In this document: positions 1-8,230 of the stretch, one piece after another
Position numbering within the stretch: the stretch's first letter is position 1
How the letters are laid out: each line of letters opens with the position of its first letter
Source: CBDEGK01 sp965237855
GTDB taxonomy: Bacteria > Pseudomonadota > Gammaproteobacteria > Pseudomonadales > Halieaceae
NCBI GenBank assembly: GCA_965237855.1
Contig: CBDEGK010000005.1
Location: 1 to 64,000 of the forward strand
DNA length: 64,000 bases
Reading direction: 5' to 3'
Translations under genes and position numbers: made by a program
The notes under the pieces: model-generated
Seen by the model: only the letters and a program-made list of their open reading frames with translations
The model's database searches: none
What the model was told of the DNA's origin: nothing

Positions 1-41
1 AGTGATGGTGAATCATCCCAAACAGATTCTTGATAGGTCAT
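1..41 (-). CDS. possible N-terminal end of an unidentified archaeal gene
   Basis: On the minus strand an ATG at 41-39 opens a frame that runs off the left edge after 13 codons (MTYQESVWDDSPS). The AT-rich stretch 42-186 would be the shared divergent upstream region with the channel gene that follows. The piece is too short to assign a family, and the frame could be open by chance. Confidence 0.25.
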   Translation of the reverse strand, partial: MTYQESVWDDSPS

Positions 42-186
42 TTTGTAAATAGTGCGTTAACCATTGTTAAAGGTTGCAGACTACTTACGCATAGTATTTT
101 TTGAATTTAATGATAATATAGCTTAACCTTTGTATTCTAGGACATGAATTTGATTAGAATGGTGGTTAAACATAGCTGAAGAAGAC

Positions 187-1914
187 TTGACACAAATTTC
201 CGCAGGTGAGTTTGAAACTGTTTCACAGCTTTTAGCATCATCTGAATCACTTCAAATCGCATTTTTCATAATGGTTGCAGGTATGATTGGAATTGCTCTT
301 GGTTATAGAAAATTTTCATCTTGGGTAGGTTCAAAGAAATTTTATTATCAAAAACCACATTTCTCAAGATTTGTACGAAGAGCTGTTCTTCCATTTTTCG
401 CAATTGCATTAATTACTGCAATCAATGTTCACATACAAACTGGTGTTTTGTTAGGAGAAGATTTATCGATAATTGGAGATGAGGAAATATCTCCTCAAGA
501 AGTGTTTGCAAAAATTCTTAATACTTTCAATATTTTGGTAATTGGTTATACAATTTCTCATCTTGTTCCAATTGCTCTTACTAAACGTGAAAAATCAGGA
601 TTAGAAAAAGAGGATTTTGATGCTTGGTTTGAAATGAGGGGATTTGTTGATGATAAAGATGATTTGATTCATAAATTGTACAAATGGGTTCCACCAAAGA
701 TTACTCCAGAAGACATTGACGAAGAGGAGTTTCAGAAATTACTCAAAACAGAAGAAGGAAGACATCAATTAGAACAATTTCGTACAACAAAAGGTAATCC
801 AATTGGTGGATATGAAAAACTAGTTGATGACCCTTTTGAAGAATGGAAAAAATCAGAACGTGTAAAATATGAAAAATATTATCAAAACTGTATCACGGGT
901 AACAACCAATCTGGAAGAAAGTTAAAACCAGGTACAAAACCTGATGAAATATTTCCAATTGATATGTGGAGAGGAGAGAAGAGAACAAATGGATATGAAC
1001 CAATAATTCCAAGTTCTCGTCCTCCAGGATATGCAAAAAAGAAAAGAGAAGGAATCCCAAAATCTGCAAAACAGGTTCTTCCAGTTGGAATTTTTATTGC
1101 AACAATTTTAGGAGTTGTTGCTTGGTGGGGAGTTGATTTGATCGTACTTGCTACTGCAACTGGTGGATTAGCAATTGGTATAGGATTAGCATTACAGGAG
1201 ACTATGCAGAATTATTTTGCATATATTATGATTCGAAAAGATAAGATATTCATCGAAGGTGAGCGTATCAAACTTGATACAGGATATAATGGATACGTAC
1301 ACAAAATTACACCTAGAGTAACCTATATTCGAGATGCATTAAACGAATCAATTGCAATAATTCCAACAAGACAGTTAGTTAATGCACAAGTAATCAACTA
1401 TACACAGGGAATAAAGATGGTACCTGCTATTGTAGATGTAGGTGTTTCTTATCTTAATGATCCTAAACAAGTTTCAGCAATTCTTGTAAAAGTTGGCAAA
1501 CGTGCAATGAAAGAAGTAGTTGATGGAAAAGGTAGACACCTCATTAGACAAATACGATGTCCATACTTGAAGGATAATCAACCAAGTTGTGGTTGTGATA
1601 AAGATATTCATGTCGATATCAATCAACCAATTGTGAGATTTAATAATTTTAATGATTCTGCATTAGATTTTATATTATTAGTATATGTCAGAGATTATGG
1701 TGCACAATTCAAAGCTAAAACCGACATGAGAATGATTATGTACGAAGAATTCAAGAGATATGATATTAGAATTCCATGGCCAATTAGAACAGTATACCAA
1801 GGAGATGAAAAACGTGAACAAGAGGAGATCGACAAGTTAAAAGATCAAAGAAATAAGGTAATTGACGAATACGGTATAGGAGATCTTGCTCGTGGTGGTG
1901 GCGAAGATGAATGA
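187..1914 (+). CDS. MscS-family mechanosensitive ion channel
   Basis: Small-conductance mechanosensitive channel of the inner membrane, which would release solutes on hypo-osmotic shock. Hydrophobic segments lie near residues 24-40, 67-84 and 110-132. The pore-lining helix and start of the beta domain lie at about 297-350, rich in small residues (TGGLAIGIGLALQETMQNY), followed by the usual MscS middle domain with VNAQVINYT. At 575 residues it is longer than the classic channel (about 290) because a charged soluble stretch of about 160 residues (133-295) sits before the pore helix. The TTG start at 187 is the first in-frame initiator after an upstream stop. AT-rich, archaeal-looking codon use. 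The family call is secure; the start is less so. Confidence 0.85.
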   Translation: MTQISAGEFETVSQLLASSESLQIAFFIMVAGMIGIALGYRKFSSWVGSKKFYYQKPHFSRFVRRAVLPFFAIALITAINVHIQTGVLLGEDLSIIGDEEISPQEVFAKILNTFNILVIGYTISHLVPIALTKREKSGLEKEDFDAWFEMRGFVDDKDDLIHKLYKWVPPKITPEDIDEEEFQKLLKTEEGRHQLEQFRTTKGNPIGGYEKLVDDPFEEWKKSERVKYEKYYQNCITGNNQSGRKLKPGTKPDEIFPIDMWRGEKRTNGYEPIIPSSRPPGYAKKKREGIPKSAKQVLPVGIFIATILGVVAWWGVDLIVLATATGGLAIGIGLALQETMQNYFAYIMIRKDKIFIEGERIKLDTGYNGYVHKITPRVTYIRDALNESIAIIPTRQLVNAQVINYTQGIKMVPAIVDVGVSYLNDPKQVSAILVKVGKRAMKEVVDGKGRHLIRQIRCPYLKDNQPSCGCDKDIHVDINQPIVRFNNFNDSALDFILLVYVRDYGAQFKAKTDMRMIMYEEFKRYDIRIPWPIRTVYQGDEKREQEEIDKLKDQRNKVIDEYGIGDLARGGGEDE

Positions 1915-1953
1915 TCTTCTCAAAACTTAAGAATCCCATTAAATCACATTTTC

Positions 1954-2832
1954 TTGTTGACTAAACTATCAGTAATTGGTGGAAAAGCTTCAGAAGATTT
2001 AGCAAGAAAGTTATCTAGAAAAATAAAGGCAAATCTTGTAAAATCAGAAATTAGAGTTTTTGCCGATGGAGAAAGCAAAATTACTCTTAGTGGAGATATA
2101 TCCAAAAGAAAAACCATAGTTGTACAGTCAATTTATCCTCCTGTTGATACTAATCTAGTTCAAGCATTATCATTAATTTCAAAAGCTAAAGAAAAATCAT
2201 CTGAAGTAATTGCTGTAATTCCGTATATGGGATATGCAAGACAAGATAGAGAATTTCTACCAGGAGAGGTTGTTACAATGAAAGTTCTTGGTAAATTATT
2301 CAAAGGAGCAGGTGCATCAAAAATAATTGTAGTGGATATTCACAGTATAATTGGGCTCAAGTACTTTACAATAAAAACAAAAAATGTGACTGCAATTCCA
2401 GATCTAGTGAAATATTTCAAGAAATTGAGCCTGAAAAATCCTCTAGTCGTGTCACCTGATCAAGGTGGAAAAGACAGAGCAAAAGAATTTGCAAAAGAAT
2501 TTGGAACAAAGTATATTGCTCTAGAAAAAAAGAGAGATAGAAAAACAGGTAAAGTGCAAATTAAAACAAAAAATACAGATGTTGTTGGCAGAGATCTTAT
2601 TTTAGTTGATGATATGATAAGTACGGGTGGAAGCATAGTCAAAGCAACACAATTTCTTAAAAAACAAAAATGTAGAAGAGTGTATGTTGCATGTACACAT
2701 GCTCTTTTAATGAATGATGCCGAAAAGAAAATAAGAAAAGCAGGAGTTACAAATATTGTTAGTGCAAATACAATTCCGGGTAAAACATCAATTGTTGATG
2801 TTTCCAATACAATTGCAAAGGCAATAGTATAA
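1954..2832 (+). CDS. prs: ribose-phosphate diphosphokinase (PRPP synthetase)
   Basis: Makes 5-phosphoribosyl 1-diphosphate from ribose 5-phosphate and ATP, for nucleotide, histidine and tryptophan synthesis; cytoplasmic. The N-terminal half carries the ATP-side motifs (FADGESKI, PYMGYARQDREF) and the metal-binding VDIHS. The PRPP-binding loop LILVDDMISTGGS is near residue 215-228. At 292 residues it has the length typical of archaeal enzymes. It starts with TTG at 1954 (a second TTG follows directly), 39 bases after the channel gene, and its TAA stop shares a base with the next ATG, so genes 1954-5400 look like one transcript. Confidence 0.93.
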   Translation: MLTKLSVIGGKASEDLARKLSRKIKANLVKSEIRVFADGESKITLSGDISKRKTIVVQSIYPPVDTNLVQALSLISKAKEKSSEVIAVIPYMGYARQDREFLPGEVVTMKVLGKLFKGAGASKIIVVDIHSIIGLKYFTIKTKNVTAIPDLVKYFKKLSLKNPLVVSPDQGGKDRAKEFAKEFGTKYIALEKKRDRKTGKVQIKTKNTDVVGRDLILVDDMISTGGSIVKATQFLKKQKCRRVYVACTHALLMNDAEKKIRKAGVTNIVSANTIPGKTSIVDVSNTIAKAIV

Positions 2833-3779
2833 TGCCAGAAAGCTTTTTTATTTTATCTAAAGATTATCTAGAACTTGCAACTGATGAGGTAGTTGCAATA
2901 TCAAAAACATATGATAGATTTGCAAAAGCTAAGGTAATTTCTAATTTGGTAATTATTCAATCAAAAACAAATTGGAATGAAATTGCAAAACGTGCAACAT
3001 TTGTTAAAGTTTCTGGGCAGATATTACGAAAAATGTCAGGATTGTTTTTAGATGAGGAAAATCTTGGAATACTAAAAAATGTAAAAACCTTTGTTTGTAG
3101 AATAATTAATTTATCATCAAATCAGTTCAATATTCCAGAATTGGAAAGCTCTATGGGAGATATGATATCAAAATTCTCTCATGCAAAAGTAAAATTAGAA
3201 AATCCTGACATTACGATATATCTAATTTTTACTAATGAAGAGAATTTTTTTGGGTTCTCAAAACGAATTAAAGAAAAAAGTAGACCAAAAAAGATCAAAA
3301 ACTATCCTCATGAATTAGACTGGAAACTAACAAGAGTCATGATAAACTTGACTGGATTAAAAAAAGGAGAAACTGTGTGTGATCCATTTTGTGGTACTGG
3401 AACAACTCTTTTGGAGGCTGAATCTATGGGCATCCACGCAATTGGATCAGATTTTGATGAAAAAATGTGTGAGATTTCAAAAGAGAATCTAAAGGCAAAT
3501 GGGTATAAATCAAAAGTTTTCAAATCCGATTTTCAAGAATTATCAAAAATCTCTGAAAAATTTGATGGAGTTGTTACTGATTTGCCATATGGAAGGGCAT
3601 CCAAAGCATCAGTAAAACCTGAAGAGATATTGAAGAAATTTTTCTCAATTCTACCTAAACGTAAGAAAATAGCAATCATGTACAAAAAAGAATTAGATTA
3701 CAATTTGAAGTTAAAGGGATTAAAAAAATATCAAATCTATAGGCATAAAAGCTTGACAAGGACAATTTTGATTAAATGA
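2832..3779 (+). CDS. THUMP-type tRNA (guanine-N2) methyltransferase, TrmG10/Trm11-like
   Basis: SAM-dependent RNA methyltransferase of the archaeal Trm-G10/Trm11 group, which methylates N2 of guanosine 10 in tRNA. The first half resembles a divergent THUMP/ferredoxin-like RNA-binding region. The C-terminal half is a Rossmann methyltransferase with motif I DPFCGTGTTLLEA near residue 184 and catalytic motif IV DLPYG near 249; the family usually has DPPYG, so the second residue differs. The ATG overlaps the prs stop by one base, and the 3' end overlaps the RNase Z gene through ATGA. Linkage to RNase Z fits a tRNA-processing operon. Exact target position is inferred from the family. Confidence 0.82.
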   Translation: MPESFFILSKDYLELATDEVVAISKTYDRFAKAKVISNLVIIQSKTNWNEIAKRATFVKVSGQILRKMSGLFLDEENLGILKNVKTFVCRIINLSSNQFNIPELESSMGDMISKFSHAKVKLENPDITIYLIFTNEENFFGFSKRIKEKSRPKKIKNYPHELDWKLTRVMINLTGLKKGETVCDPFCGTGTTLLEAESMGIHAIGSDFDEKMCEISKENLKANGYKSKVFKSDFQELSKISEKFDGVVTDLPYGRASKASVKPEEILKKFFSILPKRKKIAIMYKKELDYNLKLKGLKKYQIYRHKSLTRTILIK

Positions 3780-4675
3780 AACTTGTATTCTTAGGAACAT
3801 CAGCATCCCAACCCACTGAAAATAGAGGGTTGTCTTGTATTTGTTTGGAAAGAGAAGGAGAGATCTTAATGTTTGATGCAGGTGAAGCTGCACAAATTTC
3901 CTATATGAAATCAGGTTTAGGATGGAATAAGAAAATGAAATTATTTGTTACACATCTTCATGGAGATCATTGTGTAGGAATTCTAGGATTATTACAAACA
4001 ATGTCTATGCAAAACAGAACTGAAACTTTGGAAATTTTTGGTCCAAGTGGGATTGATGAATTCATTGCAGCAAATATCAAAGTATTAAATTTTGGATTAT
4101 CATTTCCAATTTTAATTACTATTATTAAAGAAGGTAAAATTTTTGAAAATAAGAAATTTTTAATGCATGCATGTAAAGCAAATCATTCAGTTACTGCATT
4201 TTCATATCTATTTGAAGAAAAAGACAAACCTGGAAGATTCAATATCAAAAAAGCTAAGGAATTAGGCATTCCTGAAGGAGAATTATGGAACAAACTACAA
4301 AATGGAAATGAAGTTATCATTAATGAAAAGACAATAAAACCAGAACAGGTATTAGGAGAAAAACGTCCAGGTAAAAAAATAGGAATTTCAGGAGATACAA
4401 TGCCTACTAAAGAATTGGAAAGATTTTTTGAGGAATGTGATTATCTTGTATTTGATTCAACATTTCTTGATGAAGAAAAACAAAGAGCCCAAGATACATG
4501 TCATTCTACTGCAAAACAAGCTGCAACTTTAGGAAAAAATGCTAAAGTAAAAAATTTAGTTTTAACTCATTTTTCAGCTAGATACAAAGATGAAGTTGGA
4601 CACTTGAATGAAGCACAAGAAATTCATGATTCAGTAATAACTGCAAGAGATCTTTTAGAAATAGAAATTAAATGA
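3776..4675 (+). CDS. rnz: ribonuclease Z (tRNA 3' processing endonuclease)
   Basis: Metallo-beta-lactamase-fold endonuclease that removes 3' trailers from precursor tRNAs. The zinc motif HLHGDH is at residues 60-65, and the later ligands are in the segments KANHSV, GISGDT and THFSARY. The short-form RNase Z feature PGRFNIKKAKELGIPEG, found around the substrate-binding arm, is present. Length 299 residues is typical for the short form. Start and stop overlap the neighbours by four bases (ATGA) on both sides, supporting translational coupling with the methyltransferase and sirtuin. Confidence 0.92.
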   Translation: MKLVFLGTSASQPTENRGLSCICLEREGEILMFDAGEAAQISYMKSGLGWNKKMKLFVTHLHGDHCVGILGLLQTMSMQNRTETLEIFGPSGIDEFIAANIKVLNFGLSFPILITIIKEGKIFENKKFLMHACKANHSVTAFSYLFEEKDKPGRFNIKKAKELGIPEGELWNKLQNGNEVIINEKTIKPEQVLGEKRPGKKIGISGDTMPTKELERFFEECDYLVFDSTFLDEEKQRAQDTCHSTAKQAATLGKNAKVKNLVLTHFSARYKDEVGHLNEAQEIHDSVITARDLLEIEIK

Positions 4676-5400
4676 AAATGTTTGAATCAATCAAAGATCA
4701 AATTAAAGATATTAAAAAAATTGTATTTGTAACAGGGACTGGAATTTCACAAGAAAGTGGAATTCCTACATTTAGAGGAAAAGATGGATTGTGGAGGAAT
4801 TATGATGTGATGAAATTAGCTACAATTGATGCGTTTTATGATAATCCAAAATTAGTTTGGGAGTGGTATAATGAAAGAAGATCCAATATTTTTGAAGCAA
4901 AGCCAAATCCAGGTCATATTGCAATTGCTGAACTTGAAAAATATGCAGAAGTTGTAGTTTTAACCCAAAATATTGATGGGCTTCATCAAAAGTCGGGTAG
5001 CTCAAAAGTGTTAGAATTGCATGGTAGTATCATAAAGATCAAGTGTTCAGTTTGCGATTTTAAAGATGAAATAGTTACAGAATTTTCTGAAACCCCACCT
5101 TTATGTAAATGTGGAAATATGCTTCGACCAGATGTAGTCTGGTTTGGAGAATCTCTACCACAAGATGTATGGGAAAACGCCATGATTAACGCTAGTCAAT
5201 GTGATTTGATGGTAATTGCAGGTACATCGCTTGTTGTATCACCTGCAAATACATTACCAATTTATGCAAAACAAAATAATGCAATTTTGATTGAAGTAAA
5301 TCCAGATAACACTGAAATGTCATCAGAGATGGATTTAGTGATAAGAAATACTAGTGCAACTACATTACCAGAATTTGTTTCAATATTTAGAGAAAACTAG
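4672..5400 (+). CDS. Sir2-family NAD-dependent protein deacylase
   Basis: Sirtuin that removes acyl groups from lysine using NAD+. The NAD-binding motif is GTGISQESGIPTFRG (residues 22-36), where most sirtuins have GAG. TQNIDGLH (98-105) and the catalytic histidine H117 (LELHG) are present. Zinc ligands are C125, C128, C145 and C147. Y66 and R69 form the Tyr-x-x-Arg pair of class III (CobB/SIRT5-like) enzymes, suggesting that succinyl or malonyl lysines are accepted; this is inference. ATG 4672 overlaps the rnz stop; ATG 4678 is an alternative. Last gene of the archaeal-looking operon. Confidence 0.9.
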   Translation: MKMFESIKDQIKDIKKIVFVTGTGISQESGIPTFRGKDGLWRNYDVMKLATIDAFYDNPKLVWEWYNERRSNIFEAKPNPGHIAIAELEKYAEVVVLTQNIDGLHQKSGSSKVLELHGSIIKIKCSVCDFKDEIVTEFSETPPLCKCGNMLRPDVVWFGESLPQDVWENAMINASQCDLMVIAGTSLVVSPANTLPIYAKQNNAILIEVNPDNTEMSSEMDLVIRNTSATTLPEFVSIFREN

Positions 5401-5401
5401 A

Positions 5402-6086
5402 TTATGATTGTAAAAATATACCATTAATGTTTGTATCAGAAGCATCTCCAGGATTAAATACTGATGATGTAATTGTACCATGATCTTCATGTTCAACGAC
5501 CATGTCTATAAAATAAGGAATGCCTGTAGCATCATTTACGGTAGCTTCAAACATTGAAGAGAAAAATATACCTGAAAAAAGTTCTTTTTGTTCAGTTCTA
5601 ATTACAACATTAACACTTTGAGTTTTTCCACTTGAATCAGAATATTGAAGAAGAATATTATCATCTGCTTGTTGTTTAGTAGATAGAGAAAGTGTATCAA
5701 ATATTATTGGTGAACTTGTACTTGGTGAACTTGTACTTGGTGAACTTGTACTTGGTGAACTTGTACTTGGTGAACTTGTACTTGGTGAACTTGTACTTGG
5801 TGAACTTGTACTTGGTGAACTTGTACTTGGTGAACTTGTACTTGGTGAACTTGTACTTGGTGAACTTGTACTTGGTGAACTTGTACTTGGTGAACTTGTA
5901 CTTGGTGAACTTGAACCACCTGTGAAAATATTTGTTATTGCTTCAATAGGATTAAAGTTGGAAATTTCTTCACTAATTGTTTTTTGAGATGATTCTTTAG
6001 CTTCAGAGATTTCACTAGTAATCTTATCTCCAGCTTCACTAATTTCATTAGTTATGGCATTACCAGTTTTATCAGTTATTTTATCA
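5402..6086 (-). pseudogene. unidentified archaeal protein, 5' end cut off at the IS junction
   Basis: Frame on the minus strand that ends with TAA at 5402, two bases from the sirtuin stop (convergent). From the N-terminal side it has a polar, probably coiled-coil stretch (ITNEISEAGDKITSEISE), a Ser/Pro/Thr linker of 13 five-residue repeats, and a globular C-terminal part of about 90 residues. No start codon occurs before the sequence changes into IS DNA at 6087; reading on would fuse it to the wrong frame of the transposase, so the true N-terminus is missing. Family not recognised. The linker suggests a surface or envelope protein, but that is a guess. Confidence 0.6.
5709..5913 (+). repeat. 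15-bp tandem repeat, 13 full copies plus a partial one
   Basis: The unit GGTGAACTTGTACTT repeats head to tail without visible change from 5709 to 5903, followed by a 10-base partial copy. It is in frame with the minus-strand gene at 5402-6086 and encodes Ser-Pro-Ser-Thr-Ser repeats. Exact identity of the units points to recent slippage; copy number may be mis-assembled. Confidence 0.95.
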
Positions 6087-7100
6087 CATTGTGTCATCAC
6101 CAGATTCTGCAATCGGGTTAATGGCCACGGTCTTTGCCGGCATGGGTACAGTCGGTCGCCCACGGACAAAGCGTTCCGGATGACGTTCATAGCGTTCATC
6201 AAGAACTCGTTGTTTTTGCCTGGCAACCTCGTGATAACGGCCCGTAAAAACCTGTTCCGGGGTAAAGCCCCCCAGGCCGCTGTGATGATGCTCGAAGTTG
6301 TACCAATCAAAGTAAGCTTCACACCAGCGCCGGGCATGCGAGGCATCGCTAAAACGGCCCGGATAATCCGGTTGGTACTTTTGCGTCTTGAACTGGCTTT
6401 CACTAAACGGGTTGTCATTGCTCACCCGTGGGCGACTGTGACTGCAGGTCACGTCCAGTTCTCGCATCAGGTCCAAATACCCGTGTGCAATCATTGGCGA
6501 TCCACGATCCTGGTGCAGCGTGAGCTGGCCTGGCGCTATACCGTAACGGGCCGTGGCTTCGTCCATCAGCTGTTTCGATAATGCACTGCTCTCCTTGCGC
6601 GAGACCATCCAGGCCACGACAAAACGGCTAAACAGGTCAAGCACCACATACAGCGACAAATAGAGGCCCCGCCGCACCAGCGGTAGTTTGGTAATGTCCC
6701 ATGTCCACACATCGTTAGGGGCGCAGGCTTTCAGTCTGGGAACAGCATGATGCTGGGCTGGCCGCTGCTGCCGACGGTCACCGGTCTCCCCTAAGCCACG
6801 AAGAATACGGTGCATGGTGCTGACCGAACACAGATACTGATCCTGTTCCAGCAGGCGTTGATAGACTTCAGCAGGCGGCTGATCACAATAGGGTTCACTG
6901 TGCAGTGTCTCGACGACAGCAGCACGCTCTTGGTCACTGAGGGCGCGCGGCTGCACCGACTGCTTCCGTGAGCGCCGCGGTGGTTCATCGTTGGCGGCAC
7001 GCTTTTGGTAAACGTAGACCGTGCTTCGATTGAGGCCCAGCGCATGACACGCTCGCGTCAATGGCAGTCTTACGGGGCGGTGGATCATCACGTTATTCAC
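6084..7100 (-). CDS. IS3-family transposase OrfB, copy 1, last residues lost
   Basis: DDE integrase-type transposase. It has an N-terminal HTH_21-like region, then the rve core with first Asp in WTWDITKLPL, second in LHQDRGSP and the Glu in NPFSESQFKT. The complete version in copies 2 and 3 has 355 residues; here the frame ends after GDDTM on a TGA created by the junction, leaving 338. It starts at GTG 7100, overlapping the orfA stop by four bases (GTGA). The DDE core is intact, but the element lacks one end. Confidence 0.88.
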   Translation of the reverse strand: MNNVMIHRPVRLPLTRACHALGLNRSTVYVYQKRAANDEPPRRSRKQSVQPRALSDQERAAVVETLHSEPYCDQPPAEVYQRLLEQDQYLCSVSTMHRILRGLGETGDRRQQRPAQHHAVPRLKACAPNDVWTWDITKLPLVRRGLYLSLYVVLDLFSRFVVAWMVSRKESSALSKQLMDEATARYGIAPGQLTLHQDRGSPMIAHGYLDLMRELDVTCSHSRPRVSNDNPFSESQFKTQKYQPDYPGRFSDASHARRWCEAYFDWYNFEHHHSGLGGFTPEQVFTGRYHEVARQKQRVLDERYERHPERFVRGRPTVPMPAKTVAINPIAESGDDTM

Positions 7101-7501
7101 ACATCCTTCCCACTGCGTAAATGATCGAGCATCGACAATGCTTTTTTTTGCAAATCCAGGCAGTCGTTGGCAATCTCCAACTTGCGGTCCAAGCGACTAT
7201 TCTCTTTCTCAAGCTGCTCAATGCGCCGCTGATCTGGCGTTTTCAAGGGTGCAGGGCCGGGAGCGCTTTTGCTCAATCCAGCCACGCCATTTTCCGCAAG
7301 CTCTCGTCGCCATTCCGAGATCTGACTACTGTAGAGTTTTTCGCGGCGCAGCAGCGCGCCAAGCTCACCGTACTGGCAGGCATCGGCTTCAGCGATAATA
7401 CGTAACTTGTACTCGGTCTTGAACTGGCGGCGAGTGCGTTTCTCCAGCACCGGTTCCGGTGTAACTTGTGTGTCAGGCCGTTCTGATGGTGATTTTGGCA
7501 T
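7097..7501 (-). CDS. IS3-family OrfA (helix-turn-helix), copy 1
   Basis: 134-residue transposase subunit with a helix-turn-helix (KTEYKLRIIAEADACQYGE, then LYSSQISEWRRELAE) and a C-terminal leucine-zipper-like coiled coil (RRIEQLEKENSRLDRKLEI). A run of eight A residues followed by GC lies in the 3' part (ttgcAAAAAAAAgc in the sense strand), and the minus-one frame is open from there into OrfB, so a frameshifted OrfAB fusion is possible besides coupling at the GTGA overlap. Confidence 0.9.
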   Translation of the reverse strand: MPKSPSERPDTQVTPEPVLEKRTRRQFKTEYKLRIIAEADACQYGELGALLRREKLYSSQISEWRRELAENGVAGLSKSAPGPAPLKTPDQRRIEQLEKENSRLDRKLEIANDCLDLQKKALSMLDHLRSGKDV

Positions 7502-7560
7502 GTTGTGTGTCCAGTACCTGTGGCCCTGAAATCTATGTTATCCCAAACAAGAAGTGTATG

Positions 7561-7602
7561 GGGTCAGGTTGACACACAGGGGGGTCAGGTTGACACACAG
7601 GG
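7561..7602. repeat. tandem duplication of the 21-bp IS left end
   Basis: Two exact, adjacent copies of the terminal 21 bases (core GGTCAGGTTGACACACAGG), at 7561-7581 and 7582-7602. The other copies of the element carry this end once (10187-10207, 12539-12559 and 12973-12993). It may be the footprint of a second, excised copy or of a join between two IS ends. Confidence 0.9.
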
Positions 7603-7723
7603 CAATACCCTCTGATCCCCTTAGTCCAACTACCTTATTGATTCCTCAGGACAGTTGCAGTTAGGCCCGATTTAACCTAGTTTTAGTTAGAACTTGGGCA
7701 TGGTCGATAAGCGAGACGTAAAT

Positions 7724-8227
7724 ATGTATGGAATCGTCAAATTCTACAACGAAGGTAAAGGGTTTGGATTTATTGTTTCTGAAAATGGTGAAGAGATATT
7801 TGTGCACATCACGGGGCTTCAACCGGCCGAGAGACTTCAAGACGGCTCTGAAGTAATATTCGATATAACAGAGGGTGAGCGGGGCCTCAAGGCGGATAAC
7901 GTGCGCTTGGCTGTGCAAAAAGACCGAGCTGTAAGGGAGAAATACTTCGAGGGTCTTGAAGCGAATCAAATAGAGCCTTCTACCTCTGAATTAGTGGACG
8001 TCTTCGAAGAAAGTAATGTTGAGTACTTGAAAGTGAGCAATGTTGAGATTCAGTACAGCTCACCTCTATCACTATTTTTTGACTTGGACAGTATCGACGC
8101 GGAACTGGCGGCGAAAACTGTTCTATTGCTATCGGAGTTATATGGCGAGTCATTAGACATTGTTAAGTTTCAGCCCCTTCCTCCCGGAGCCGGCATATTT
8201 GACTTTAAGTACCGAAAAGCCGGTTAA
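7724..8227 (+). CDS. cold-shock-domain protein with an unknown C-terminal domain
   Basis: The first 65 or so residues form a cold-shock OB-fold that would bind single-stranded RNA or DNA: MYGIVKFYNEGKGFGFI contains the RNP1-like GKGFGFI, followed by IFVHITGL (RNP2-like). The remaining 100 residues (VEYLKVSNVEIQYSSPLSLF onward) are not recognised. Stand-alone Csp proteins are about 70 residues, so this is a fusion. ATG 7724 starts exactly at the domain; TTG 7694 and ATG 7700 are alternatives in the same frame. The next gene begins three bases after the stop, so they are probably co-expressed. It lies between IS copies 1 and 2 and is less GC-rich than the bacterial regions. Confidence 0.75.
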   Translation: MYGIVKFYNEGKGFGFIVSENGEEIFVHITGLQPAERLQDGSEVIFDITEGERGLKADNVRLAVQKDRAVREKYFEGLEANQIEPSTSELVDVFEESNVEYLKVSNVEIQYSSPLSLFFDLDSIDAELAAKTVLLLSELYGESLDIVKFQPLPPGAGIFDFKYRKAG

Positions 8228-8230
8228 GTC

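Larger units (their letters stand above)
6087..7602 (-). mobile_element. IS3-family element, copy 1, truncated at its right end
   Basis: Same element as the full copies at 8614-10207 and 12973-14566 (1594 bp), with no difference noticed where compared. It matches them from 6087 upward but lacks about 100 bp at the right end: the last 17 codons of orfB, the non-coding tail and the terminal repeat. The flank there is archaeal DNA. The left end is present and its last 21 bp occur twice in tandem (7561-7602). An element without a terminal repeat cannot have arrived by ordinary transposition, so this edge is a recombination or assembly join. Confidence 0.88.

Noticed and set aside
5709..5913. Possible CRISPR array
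   Set aside because: The units are adjacent with no spacers, so it is a coding tandem repeat.
5692..5925. Plus-strand frame made of VNLYL repeats
   Set aside because: A shadow of the 15-bp tandem repeat.
5402..6418. A continuous 338-codon minus-strand frame
   Set aside because: It crosses the 6087 junction and reads the transposase gene in the wrong frame; only 5402-6086 is credible as a gene.
6054..6581. Plus-strand frame antisense to the transposase, also seen at copies 2 and 3
   Set aside because: It recurs only because the IS is repeated; no ribosome-binding site or domain.
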